Assembly: GCF_947387555.1 (NCBI RefSeq)
Contig: NZ_CANDNZ010000001.1
Location: 1,302,001 to 1,366,000, forward strand
DNA from: Thalassomonas sp. RHCl1
GTDB lineage: Bacteria > Pseudomonadota > Gammaproteobacteria > Enterobacterales > Alteromonadaceae
Direction: 5' to 3'
DNA: 64,000 bases
Part shown: one piece after another, positions 8,380-17,366 of the stretch
How positions within the stretch are numbered: the first letter of the stretch is position 1
Layout: every line of letters starts with the position of its first letter
The notes under the pieces: generated by a model
Databases searched by the model: none
What the model was told of the DNA's origin: nothing
Seen by the model: only the letters and a program-made list of their open reading frames with translations
Program-made: the position numbers and the translations under genes

Positions 8380-11300
8380 ATGAAAACTCAGATTGCTAAG
8401 GATAGCCATCAAGCAGCTAAACGTTATTCATCCGTCTACCAGCAGCAGGGGCGGGCGGTGCTCGACAGCGATGTTAATGAGCTGTCGGATATCGTCAAAA
8501 CCCGTTTGGATGATGCCCTGGATGATGCCATTAAAAGCGGCGCGCCGGCAAGCGGCGGCCTGGCGATAAATAATGACTTTACCATAGCGCCGGGCAGGCT
8601 TTATGTCGACGGTATTCCCGCCGAGGTGATAAGCGAAACGGCGGTGGATTTTATTGCCCAGACGGATCTCATTAACCCTCAGGCGCTACCCGCTAACGAT
8701 TACCTGCTCTATGCCGATGTCTGGGAGCGCAGCGTCACCAGTTTGGAAGATGCGGCCTTGCTCGACCCCGGCCTGCACGGCGCCGATACCTGTACCCGCA
8801 GCCAGACCATGTGCCAGGTGAAATGGGGTGCCACCAGCCTGGATGTGATGGATGAAGCGCAAAACCCCAGCATAGGGGACGCGGAGCTGAGTCTGGCGCT
8901 GCGCACGATTTTTGTCAGTGAAGATATCTGCGATCCCTGTTCTATTAAAGTCGAGCTGGACGAGCGTATCGGAAATTACCTGTTCAGGGTGGAAGTACAT
9001 GAAGTCTACAACGACGGCGGCGAAGATTTTATTATCCTGAAATGGTCGCGGGATAACGGCGCTGAGCAGTTTGTGACCGGGGAGGAGCCCGCCGGTTTTA
9101 CCTCGGGGGATTTTGTCTACGAGTTTTTCGATGAGGAAACGGAGAAAAATCTTGGCAACCATTTTATGGGCGTCAGGGCCAAACGCGGTATTCTGAGTGA
9201 TAGTTATACAGTACCGGTGGCGCCGGATGAAGCCAAGGATTATGTGCGCCAGTGGGACGGCTATTGTACCATCAACCTCAGCACTGCCACTTTGGTTTCC
9301 GGCATAGACCGGGGTACCAGCTTTTCCGATGCGGTGAACAGCGATGCCCACGGCTATTTTGAAATAGGCACGGACTTTAACGTTAACCTGGAATTATTGC
9401 AGCTGACCTTGGTCTTGAACGGTAACCGTTTTGTCGCCGGGGACTTCTGGTTTACCCCGGTGCGCGAGGCGGTCAACGAACCCGGCGATTATGTGCTCGG
9501 CTCCGAGGTGCAGGGGGAGCTGCCAAACGGTGTTAAACACCATTATCTGGTGCTGGCGACCGTCGACGGTGCTGGCGTACTGGTGCCGCAAACCGACGCC
9601 GAACACAGGCAGTTTCATTTTCCGGCCTTGACCAACATTATGGCTTCAGATGTTGGCTTTATCGAAGATTGTAATAACCTGTTCCATGGTGCGGAAAATG
9701 TCCAAGAGGCCCTGGATGCCCTGTGTGATATCGGCGCCGAAGATATCGCTTATGTCACTCCCGGGTGTACTACGGATACTGTGCTTGCCTATTTCAGTAC
9801 CTTAGCCGGCTGGTCGGATTTAGACAATGACGGCAAGACCTCGGTCAAGGACATGCTTGATGCCCTGTTTTGCAATTTAAATGCATCGACTTTGCCATAT
9901 CTGATCCCGGATTGCGGCACCGCCGCCGACCCCAGCGTGCGCTCCTTGTTGGGCTTACCCGGCAATGATATCCAGCCGCTGAATGTTGCCATCAATGCCC
10001 TGTTATGTAATCTCAATGCCGCGACTTTGCCCTACCTGGTGCCTGCCTGCGATACCAGTCCGACATTGCGCAGCTTGCTGGGCCTGACCGCGTCCAATCA
10101 GGCATTAAAAGATACCTTAGATACCATTTTGTGCGGACTGCGCGCCGACACCATCCCTATGAACCAGGACGGCACCTTGTGTCCTGATTTGCAAGCTGCG
10201 GTGACGGTACAAGAGGCGCTGCAAATCTTATGCGAGCGGGAGGTGCAGGCTTCGGGGGGCTGCTCTATTGCTATTGACGGCATTGAGCGCACTTTGGATA
10301 ACGAGCTGGCGGATTTCCAGGGGGATGCTGAGCGCACTTCTATTTGGCTGTGTTTGCAGGCTTTTGACCACCAGGTGAACAACCCCGTTGCCATTAGTGC
10401 TAAGGACACGGTAAAAATTATCGGCAGCGGCACTCAGGCCAGTACAGTGCGTTTTATTGACCAGGCCTGGACCATCAGTGCAAGGGAAGTGATCTTTCGT
10501 GATATCACTTTCATCTTTGAAAGCGGTGATGCCAATATGCAGCTTAACGCTGATAATATTGTTATTGAAAACTGTCAGTTTATCCGTGCCAGCGGCGCGC
10601 CGGATGTGGTGCCTGTCATTAATCTCTCTGCCCCGGGGGAAAGTGCTAATCTGATATGGAACGGCAATATTCTCAGCGCTACCTATACCCGGCTGATTTC
10701 CAATGTTAACACCAGTGATTTTACTTCGGGAGATATCGCCAGTAACGAAAATGTTGTGACCCTGGTAGACAACTTGCTCGGCGGGCAGTTCAGCAAGTAT
10801 AGCGTGGAATATGATCAGGCGGTGCTGGCCTTAGCGCAGGAAATCGATGCCTTACCGCAAGGGACGAAAAATAATTGGGCCGAGGCCATTCCCAGCCAGA
10901 GCATCAGCAGGATAGACAGAAGCGGACGTACCAGGACAGTGATTATCCGCAATGTCTCCAGCGAACTTGCCAGTGAATCTGTGACTAGTCTTAACCGCTT
11001 TTCGGATAATTTTACCGTGGTTACCCCCGGGCGGCGCAGCCAAACTATCAATGCCTTTTATCAAAGCCTGACCGACACCAGCATTACCATAGATCAACGG
11101 GTGACCTTGATTGATGATTTTGTCACTTTTGCCACCGAGTCCGGCTTTACCCATGGTCTGGGTCTGGCGGACAACACTATGTCGGCGCAGATCAGCGACA
11201 GTAACTTTAACAGCCACCTGGTGCTCAACAGTGCATTAATTGACGGCGGCAGGCCGTTGGCAGACGAAGACATCAGTCTGGGAGGCAATTTCTTAACGGC

Positions 11301-11640
11301 GCAAAATCAGTTACTTGCCAGTAAGAGCCGCATTTACCGCATCATTACTTTTATTGGCCTGGATGCCGCGGGAGGTCCGGCTTTACCGTTAAGCGGTTAT
11401 GCCAGATGTGTGCTTTCGGATAATGAATTTACCGGTATGGATGAAAGTGTTTTAGCGGGCATAGTGCAGCTTAATAATAACTTTTTCAGCTCCCGCAATC
11501 CCACCGGACGTTATATGGAAATACTCGGGGTGAGGGTTATGATCACCCAAAATATTACCCTGGAGCCGGATGCCACCATACATTTTCGCGCCAGGGACGG
11601 AGCTATCACCAGTGACAACATGGGAACGGTTTTCTCTTAA
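8380..11640 (+). CDS. DUF6519-type eCIS protein with Cys repeats and beta-helix region
   Basis: A 1086-residue protein preceded by GGGAGA. The N-terminus (SSVYQQQGRAVLDSDVNELSDI) matches the DUF6519-type proteins of eCIS clusters; the role is unknown but the position suggests a structural or fibre component. Residues about 445-630 contain five repeat units with paired cysteines: C449/C463, C498/C512, C543/C557 (each C-x13-C), C585/C601 and C618/C628. The two best-conserved units read LFCNLNASTLPYLIPDC and LLCNLNAATLPYLVPAC. From about 635 the sequence changes to short strands (DTVKIIGSG, REVIFRDITFIFESG, ADNIVIENCQFI) typical of a right-handed beta-helix, often a receptor- or glycan-contacting fold. 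Fibre function is inference. Confidence 0.65.
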   Translation: MKTQIAKDSHQAAKRYSSVYQQQGRAVLDSDVNELSDIVKTRLDDALDDAIKSGAPASGGLAINNDFTIAPGRLYVDGIPAEVISETAVDFIAQTDLINPQALPANDYLLYADVWERSVTSLEDAALLDPGLHGADTCTRSQTMCQVKWGATSLDVMDEAQNPSIGDAELSLALRTIFVSEDICDPCSIKVELDERIGNYLFRVEVHEVYNDGGEDFIILKWSRDNGAEQFVTGEEPAGFTSGDFVYEFFDEETEKNLGNHFMGVRAKRGILSDSYTVPVAPDEAKDYVRQWDGYCTINLSTATLVSGIDRGTSFSDAVNSDAHGYFEIGTDFNVNLELLQLTLVLNGNRFVAGDFWFTPVREAVNEPGDYVLGSEVQGELPNGVKHHYLVLATVDGAGVLVPQTDAEHRQFHFPALTNIMASDVGFIEDCNNLFHGAENVQEALDALCDIGAEDIAYVTPGCTTDTVLAYFSTLAGWSDLDNDGKTSVKDMLDALFCNLNASTLPYLIPDCGTAADPSVRSLLGLPGNDIQPLNVAINALLCNLNAATLPYLVPACDTSPTLRSLLGLTASNQALKDTLDTILCGLRADTIPMNQDGTLCPDLQAAVTVQEALQILCEREVQASGGCSIAIDGIERTLDNELADFQGDAERTSIWLCLQAFDHQVNNPVAISAKDTVKIIGSGTQASTVRFIDQAWTISAREVIFRDITFIFESGDANMQLNADNIVIENCQFIRASGAPDVVPVINLSAPGESANLIWNGNILSATYTRLISNVNTSDFTSGDIASNENVVTLVDNLLGGQFSKYSVEYDQAVLALAQEIDALPQGTKNNWAEAIPSQSISRIDRSGRTRTVIIRNVSSELASESVTSLNRFSDNFTVVTPGRRSQTINAFYQSLTDTSITIDQRVTLIDDFVTFATESGFTHGLGLADNTMSAQISDSNFNSHLVLNSALIDGGRPLADEDISLGGNFLTAQNQLLASKSRIYRIITFIGLDAAGGPALPLSGYARCVLSDNEFTGMDESVLAGIVQLNNNFFSSRNPTGRYMEILGVRVMITQNITLEPDATIHFRARDGAITSDNMGTVFS

Positions 11641-11754
11641 AGATGCTTTGCCGTTATAAGTTTGGCTGACGCTATCGGGGAATCCGGGCGATCGCGGGTG
11701 TGGTAGATATCGACTATTGTTATTGTCTGAATCATGAGCAGGGAGAATGAACTT

Positions 11755-13290
11755 ATGTACTGTTTTGCTTCATCAAAGCACTTAGATAAAACATCCCGGC
11801 GTAGCGGCGCCGCACCCGGCAATAAGCCGTCTGCTTTTGCCGGCAGTCAGCGCTTGAAAATACGCGAAGCCCTTGCCGATAATGCCGGGCAGGACAGCGC
11901 CGGGGTGGTACAAAGGCAGGAAGCGGCGCAGCGACAGCCAATGGAAGAAGAGGAAGAGATGCTGCAGGCGAAATACCCCGATGGTGGGGGGTTACAAGGG
12001 CAGCATGGGGAAGTCGCGCAGCGCCAACCCATGGAGGAAGAGGAAGAATTACTCCAACCTAAGGGCTGTGATGAGACACAGGCGCAGCAGTATAAGCAAG
12101 AGGATCACGGCGTCGGCACGGCCATGCCGACATCACTGCAGGCGGGTCTGGAAGCATTAAGTGATGTTGACCTTTCCGGCACCCGGGTGCACAGAAATTC
12201 AGCCAAACCGGCCCAGGTCAATGCCCTGGCCTACACCCAGGGGCAGGATATTTATGTCGCCCCGGGGCAGGATCAGCATCTGGCCCATGAAGGCTGGCAT
12301 GTGGTGCAACAGCTGCAGGGGCGGGTAAAACCTAGCCGTGAAGTCAACGGTCAGAGCATCAACGATGATGTTGCCCTGGAGCATGAAGCGGATGTGATGG
12401 GAGCAAAAGCGGCCAACATGTCTTTGCCGGAAGCAAAAGAGCAAGCTTCAGCAAGTACCGCGGCCCCGGTGGCCCAGCATAAATGCGAGCAATGTGGCCT
12501 GGAGGATGACGCTATCACCCAGACCAAGTCGGCGGCCCATATTACCACGGGAGATCCCAGGTTTAAGATCGACGGCTTTACTTCGACCCGCGGCGTTTCC
12601 CTGCCAACCAGCATACAAAGACAAAGCAGTGACGATGATATCGGTGAGCAGGATCCGCAAAAAAAAGCCGAATATGACTCGCTAAGGCCACAGGAAGGCG
12701 GCGGCTCTGCTTCCGGTGCGGCGACCGCGGTCGGCGGGGGCGCAGAAAATGAAGCGCTGCAGTTAAAAGCCAGTGATGTCAAACAAAGAGTGACTTGTAC
12801 TTCCGCCAATACCGGGGTCGGCAACAACGCCTTGTCTTTTGCCGAAAGAAGCCGGGAAAGCTGGCGCAGCCATGTCACCTACCGGGCGAATATCGATCAC
12901 AGCAATCACCATCTTAAGGTCAGGATGTATGTCTTTGCCAAGGTGTATTACGGTTTATGGGTTTCCTGGGAACATATCCGCTTTAATGCCACGGTAGATC
13001 TCACCTGTCAGGCATCGGGCAGTAGCTGTGAAATTGCCGCCAATGAACGCGGCGGCAGTGTCTGGGATCTCAGCCATAGCCCGGCCGCCGGGGCTATTGC
13101 CATTCAAACCGACCGCAGGGCTAGCGGCTCGCAGATGGCGTTAACCGTCAGGGTCGGCGGCTCGGTGGGCGCCAGCGGCAGTGTCAGTGCCGGGGTCGGT
13201 TCGGCTTCTGCCGGGGTGTCTTTCCCGGATGCTTCCATCTCCCATAAGATGTCTATGGGTACCTTTATTTATACTTGCCGCAGTTCATAA
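11755..13290 (+). CDS. Probable eCIS cargo protein with DUF4157 domain (copy 1)
   Basis: A 511-residue protein. ATG 11755 (MYCFASSK) is preferred over ATG 11734 because GGGAGA lies about 10 bp upstream and the second DUF4157 protein starts MYAFKNRA. Residues about 50-105 are Gln/Glu-rich, with AQRQPMEEEEE-x-LQ twice, a low-complexity element common ahead of DUF4157. The DUF4157 domain spans about 115-210 with H178-E-G-W-H182, an HExxH zinc-peptidase-like motif. The C-terminal 170 residues (from KQRVTCTSANTG, with repeated SVSAGVGSASAGVS near the end) match nothing I recognise and are the likely toxin part. DUF4157 proteins are known to accompany eCIS clusters as cargo. The activity is not predictable here. 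Confidence 0.75.
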   Translation: MYCFASSKHLDKTSRRSGAAPGNKPSAFAGSQRLKIREALADNAGQDSAGVVQRQEAAQRQPMEEEEEMLQAKYPDGGGLQGQHGEVAQRQPMEEEEELLQPKGCDETQAQQYKQEDHGVGTAMPTSLQAGLEALSDVDLSGTRVHRNSAKPAQVNALAYTQGQDIYVAPGQDQHLAHEGWHVVQQLQGRVKPSREVNGQSINDDVALEHEADVMGAKAANMSLPEAKEQASASTAAPVAQHKCEQCGLEDDAITQTKSAAHITTGDPRFKIDGFTSTRGVSLPTSIQRQSSDDDIGEQDPQKKAEYDSLRPQEGGGSASGAATAVGGGAENEALQLKASDVKQRVTCTSANTGVGNNALSFAERSRESWRSHVTYRANIDHSNHHLKVRMYVFAKVYYGLWVSWEHIRFNATVDLTCQASGSSCEIAANERGGSVWDLSHSPAAGAIAIQTDRRASGSQMALTVRVGGSVGASGSVSAGVGSASAGVSFPDASISHKMSMGTFIYTCRSS

Positions 13291-13357
13291 ACGTCGATAT
13301 AGCAGGATACATACTTCTATGTATCCTGCAGGTTCAAGGATGAATAAGTGTACGCAA

Positions 13358-13984
13358 TCAGGCGTTATTTTTTGATTTACGCAATGCCAGTCCGATAAAA
13401 CCTAAACCAAAGAGCAATAAGGCAGAAGGCTCTGGCACGGTAGCGGAAGTAAACTTGAAGTTGGCGCCGAAGTTACCGCCGTCAAAATTGTTCCAGTGCT
13501 CTGTAGGTAGGGTAAAGCCATTGTTATATAAAAATAAGTTCTGGTTGAAAGTAATTTCACTGGCGGTAGTATAGCTGCTGCGTGCTGCGCCGCGGTCGGA
13601 ATTATCCGAGAAATAAGCTCCCACCACATAGCTGCCGGCATCGAGGGAAAAACTGGGAATATCAACCCAGCGGAAACTGCTGTCTAACGTGGCACTGGTG
13701 CCGCTGCCGACGATTGCCGAGGTCAGCAGGGTACCGTCCAAGCCCCAGATACCTACAGCATGCTCTTCCCCCAGGCCATCGCCAAATTCATCCCATACCC
13801 CCAAACTGTTTACCTGGATATCTGTTGAAGTGGAAAACTCCCATCCTATGGTGGCGCCGGGCCAGATCCAGGCATCCGTTGGTTCATCTGGAAATCCCAG
13901 GGCCATGGTGGAGGCTAACGCCTGATGAGCTGTTAACAAAGGAAGTAGCAGAGTGACACACAAAACCGTGATTAATTTTTTCAT
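13358..13984 (-). CDS. PEP-CTERM sorted secreted protein
   Basis: A 208-residue protein. Start 13984 (MKKLITVLCVTLLLPLL) has AAAGGAC 8 bp upstream and gives a clean signal peptide ending near HQALA. The C-terminus is a textbook PEP-CTERM tripartite signal: VPEPSA, hydrophobic LLLFGLGFIGLAL, then RKSKNNA. Such proteins are cut and anchored by an exosortase, which is not in this window. The middle is beta-rich (FPDEPTDAWIWPGATIGWEFS; FSLDAGSYVVGAYFSDN) and resembles domains of the DUF4082 type, a weak recollection. It is on the opposite strand inside the injection-system cluster, so it is regulated separately and may be a later insertion. Confidence 0.85.
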   Translation of the reverse strand: MKKLITVLCVTLLLPLLTAHQALASTMALGFPDEPTDAWIWPGATIGWEFSTSTDIQVNSLGVWDEFGDGLGEEHAVGIWGLDGTLLTSAIVGSGTSATLDSSFRWVDIPSFSLDAGSYVVGAYFSDNSDRGAARSSYTTASEITFNQNLFLYNNGFTLPTEHWNNFDGGNFGANFKFTSATVPEPSALLLFGLGFIGLALRKSKNNA

Positions 13985-14355
13985 TATAATTAGTCCTTTA
14001 GTTGAATTCCCTCTTTTATGAGGCATCAAGGTTGAGGCATAAAAAATGCCAGTTTATTAAGTAGTTGATTGGCTGTGTGTTTTTTGTGCAGCTGAATCTG
14101 AAAGTGTTAAATTTGTAAAATAATTAGACATGGATTGTGTGGTTTTTGATCGCATTCGTCTGTTTCAGCCTGCTTCCAAGGGCGTTTAACTCTGTCCATT
14201 GCAGTGGTAACAGTTGCTTTTTTTTCAGTATAAACAGCCTGCTGTACTATATTTAATTATGGTTAACGGCTATGTTCAGCTGAATGCCAATCGGGTATCG
14301 CGGTTATTGCCACTTTTTGAACTCAAGTTCGGGATCAACAACAAGGTAAAGGGAT
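13985..14355. other. Intergenic region between divergent PEP-CTERM gene and cargo gene
   Basis: This 371-bp AT-rich stretch must hold the promoters of both divergent neighbours. I see no convincing sigma-70 pair, hairpin or hidden gene. The right end holds the ribosome site AAGGTAAAGGG before ATG 14356. Confidence 0.5.
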
Positions 14356-15273
14356 ATGCCGGAGTTTCTCTATAACAACAAAACCGCGCATCAGCGACAG
14401 GAGCGCTCGGGCAGGCAAACAACTTGGGGACATCAAGGCAATCCGGGCCGTTATTTATCAGCTTTAAGCCGGGCGAATGACGGCAAAATAAGGCACATCC
14501 TCAGGGCTTCTCCGGCGGCTGTGCCAACCTCATCCGGCCTTATTCAGCGTCTTGCTGCCCCGGGGGCGATCAGTGTCTCTCCCTGCAGCACTTTACCCAG
14601 GCAGATATTTAATCGCGGCGGCTGTGGCGGCGGCAGTGACTTTACCCATAATGATTTTCAGTCACTCTCCGGTGTCGGTGCTGCAGGGCGGGCACTGGTG
14701 TGGCAGGCGGACAACCTTTCCATCGATTTTCGCCTGCGCAATGATATGCGCCTTGAACTGGGGTTACTGGCGGGATCTGAAGGCTGGCGTATGGTGGATC
14801 ATTTTACCGGTGGCAGCGGCACAACCTTAAGCCACGACAATAGCAGTACGCTGGGCAGTGCTGCCCTGAGCTCAGCCACCTTCACCCGGCTCAATACCGC
14901 CACAGTGACCGCCATCGAAACGGCATTAACGGCGATGGCTGCCAGCGGTGTGATTGACTGCAATACCTTATCCATTGCCGGCGTTAGCCTGCCCGGGGTA
15001 AGCTTTAGTTTCTCAGATGGTTTTGCCCTTAAAGGCATTATCGGCGGTACCCAGGGGCTGCGTATCCGTGTTACCAGCCTGGCGGTGGATCCCGTAAAGC
15101 GTACCTATGATATCGGTTTGCAATACCTGATTTGTGACGATTTCGGTGTAGATACCGCTGATCTCTACTCCCCGGCGCTGGCTGCCTTTTGGGTGCTGCA
15201 ACACAGGCGTGCAGGCAATTTACCCTTTATCAACGAGTTGGATTTAAGCCATTCCGCCAGCGGCAGTTTTTAA
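14356..15273 (+). CDS. Probable eCIS cargo protein without DUF4157
   Basis: A 305-residue protein with ribosome site AAAGGG. The first 75 residues are basic and disorder-like (MPEFLYNNKTAHQRQERSGR), resembling in style the leaders of the two DUF4157 proteins (M-x-x-F then Asn/Lys/His-rich). A Cys/Gly patch (NRGGCGGGSDF) follows. The rest is a compact alpha/beta domain with SLSIDF-like strands and a C-terminal FWVLQHRRAGNLPFINELDLSHS, which loosely recalls the C-terminus of DUF3289-type proteins; this is recollection only. Its place between the two DUF4157 genes, on the same strand, suggests a third payload. Function is unknown. Confidence 0.6.
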   Translation: MPEFLYNNKTAHQRQERSGRQTTWGHQGNPGRYLSALSRANDGKIRHILRASPAAVPTSSGLIQRLAAPGAISVSPCSTLPRQIFNRGGCGGGSDFTHNDFQSLSGVGAAGRALVWQADNLSIDFRLRNDMRLELGLLAGSEGWRMVDHFTGGSGTTLSHDNSSTLGSAALSSATFTRLNTATVTAIETALTAMAASGVIDCNTLSIAGVSLPGVSFSFSDGFALKGIIGGTQGLRIRVTSLAVDPVKRTYDIGLQYLICDDFGVDTADLYSPALAAFWVLQHRRAGNLPFINELDLSHSASGSF

Positions 15274-15362
15274 TGCTGCAGCTTCTAAAGTCGCTCACTG
15301 GCATCTTGCCTGCTTTGCATTATTCTTTACCTTGCCAGTAGCAAAAGTCAGCAGGTTGCTCT

Positions 15363-16919
15363 ATGTATGCTTTCAAGAACAGGGCGGCTAACCATAGCAA
15401 GACAGCAGAAAGTGTGAATTATCAGGGGGCCGCAGCGGGGTGGAAAAACCGGCGGCGATTACGTGATATCCTGGCCGTTGAGCCTGCCGCGGTAAAAACA
15501 TCGGCTATTAAAATAACCCGGGCAAACGATGCCGATGAGCAGCAGGCGGACCGTCTTGCCGATCAGGTGATGAGTACAACTGTTGCTGACAACTACAACC
15601 GGGTGCAAAGACAGGGGCAAGTATTGCCTGCCGGAGAAAGTCATCATCAGGCTCTTGATCTCGTGGGTAAAATACAGCGCAGGGCACAAAGCTCAACCCA
15701 AATGGCAGCAGCTGCTGAACCGGCACCTGGCGTCGGGACTGCTGTCCATGGCTTGAATAACAGAGGTATGGCCATGCCTGAATCCAGCCGTGCTTTTTTC
15801 GAACCCAGGTTTGGCCGGGATTTTAGCGGGGTCAAATTTCATCACGGCGGCTATGCCGAAAATCTGGCCGAGGCGGTGAATGCCAGGGCCTTTACCTTTG
15901 GCAACCATATTGTTTTTGGCCGGGGTGAATATCAGCCGCAAAGCGATCGCGGCAGGCATTTGATCAGTCATGAGCTGGCCCATGTGCTTCAGCAGGGAGG
16001 GCAAAGTGCGAGAATTCAGCGGCTTGCCAATTGCACCTCAGGCACAGATGCCGACGATGTTATTAAAGATCATACCGTTAGTCCGGCAAAAATTGAAAAG
16101 CCGGGAGATGAGGCCGAAGTGACTGTGGCTTTTAATTGTAAGGTGAGGGAGTTTCAGTCGGATTTTATTGACAGCAGCGGCGCCTCACTGGGAAAACAGA
16201 AAAACTATACCCGGAAAAAAAATGCCGGCAGTTTTGAAGTTATGACCCGCAAATGGGATGGAAAAATCCCGTTTCCCAAGGTGGGGACTTATTTGGCGGA
16301 TGACGGCAAATACCGCCATATCCTGAAAAAAGTGAAGTATAAATACAAAAACGGTACTGCCCATTGGATGGCGGAAAACGATAAAAATATCAAGTCGCCG
16401 CAAATTACCCTTGTTGCCCGCGCTTATACCGGCAGCGGCAGCCATCATCCCCATTTTAATGCCACCAATAAAGCCGATTTGGCCACCATTATCCGCTCGG
16501 AGCTTGGCGTCGGCAATACCACAGAGCAAACGGCCATTGCCTGGGCGGTCAGGAACCAGATGATCCGTTTAAATACCAACAGTGTCGAAAAAGCCAAAAA
16601 ACATTTTAAAGATGCCGATGATCAAAGTGCCACGACGGGCACTAACACCATAGCTGAAACTGTGCTTAAGCAGAATATGACCGCTGATACCGTCAGTGGC
16701 GCCATCAAATGGTATTCCCCGCGTTCTATGCCGAAAAAAGGCGAGGAAGCCAAATGTAAGCCGCCCAAGGGCACCGGAAAATTTTCCTGTGGCGGCGGCA
16801 CTATCAGGGTCAAAGATACTGCAGGGACCGAACATGACGTTTATGCGCCGAAATTTCATAAACATATGACTTATGTTTCCGTGGGCAGGGAATGGTATGT
16901 GCGTTTTTATAAACTATGA
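15363..16919 (+). CDS. Probable eCIS cargo: DUF4157 plus hydrolase-like C-terminus (copy 2)
   Basis: A 518-residue protein starting MYAFKNRAANHSK. After a disordered leader, the DUF4157 domain runs about 135-220: ESSRAFFEPRFGRDFSGVKFH, then H203-E-L-A-H207, the HExxH motif in its usual form. Residues about 225-345 form a beta-rich linker domain (AEVTVAFNCKVREFQSDFID). The C-terminal domain (about 360-518: ADLATIIRSELGVGNTTEQT, then AIAWAVRNQMIRLN, later GAIKWYSPRSMPKKG) resembles SleB-type cell-wall hydrolases, with E in RSELG at the usual catalytic glutamate place. That suggests peptidoglycan cleavage; it rests on pattern memory. It ends FHKHMTYVSVGREWYVRFYKL. Confidence 0.7.
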   Translation: MYAFKNRAANHSKTAESVNYQGAAAGWKNRRRLRDILAVEPAAVKTSAIKITRANDADEQQADRLADQVMSTTVADNYNRVQRQGQVLPAGESHHQALDLVGKIQRRAQSSTQMAAAAEPAPGVGTAVHGLNNRGMAMPESSRAFFEPRFGRDFSGVKFHHGGYAENLAEAVNARAFTFGNHIVFGRGEYQPQSDRGRHLISHELAHVLQQGGQSARIQRLANCTSGTDADDVIKDHTVSPAKIEKPGDEAEVTVAFNCKVREFQSDFIDSSGASLGKQKNYTRKKNAGSFEVMTRKWDGKIPFPKVGTYLADDGKYRHILKKVKYKYKNGTAHWMAENDKNIKSPQITLVARAYTGSGSHHPHFNATNKADLATIIRSELGVGNTTEQTAIAWAVRNQMIRLNTNSVEKAKKHFKDADDQSATTGTNTIAETVLKQNMTADTVSGAIKWYSPRSMPKKGEEAKCKPPKGTGKFSCGGGTIRVKDTAGTEHDVYAPKFHKHMTYVSVGREWYVRFYKL

Positions 16920-17063
16920 AGGGATAAAAGTCAGCAATTGGCAAATTCATTTTTGTTTGTTTTTTATTCACTTTGCCGAGGGTTTTCCTTGCAAAAAATG
17001 CTTTTCATTGAGACAGTAGTTTTACCTGTTATCAATTAGACTTAGTATACAGGACGAGACTGA

Positions 17064-17348
17064 GTGCTAATCATGTGGAATAGTTGTATGCCTATGATTG
17101 AAGAAAATGATCATTCTCAGGAAAAAGAACGCAGACACTTATCGCCAAATAAGCACCAATTATGGTCTCAGCTTAATGTCAGCCAGCAGGCCTCGGTAAG
17201 CTCTTTGTATAATTATGGGTATGAGCTGGCTTTTATCCGTATATCCTCCGAAGGCAAACTTGCCGTGATGATACTCAACGGCAGTCCGATAGTGATAGAC
17301 GATGAAGGCACCATCAATCCCCACCCGGAAATTCAAATCAGGCAGTAG
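17064..17348 (+). CDS. Small hypothetical protein (94 aa)
   Basis: GTG 17064 lies 8 bp after AGGAC; ATG 17073 is an alternative. The protein is soluble, with a charged N-terminus (EENDHSQEKERRHLS) and a short beta segment (YELAFIRISSEGKLAVMILNGSPIVID). The similarity of its C-terminal half to small proteins of unknown function is vague. It is followed 18 bp later by a STAS-like gene and follows the cargo genes on the same strand by 144 bp, so it may belong to the injection-system locus. No function can be assigned. Confidence 0.55.
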   Translation: MLIMWNSCMPMIEENDHSQEKERRHLSPNKHQLWSQLNVSQQASVSSLYNYGYELAFIRISSEGKLAVMILNGSPIVIDDEGTINPHPEIQIRQ

Positions 17349-17366
17349 TGTTAAAGAGGGGGCGCT

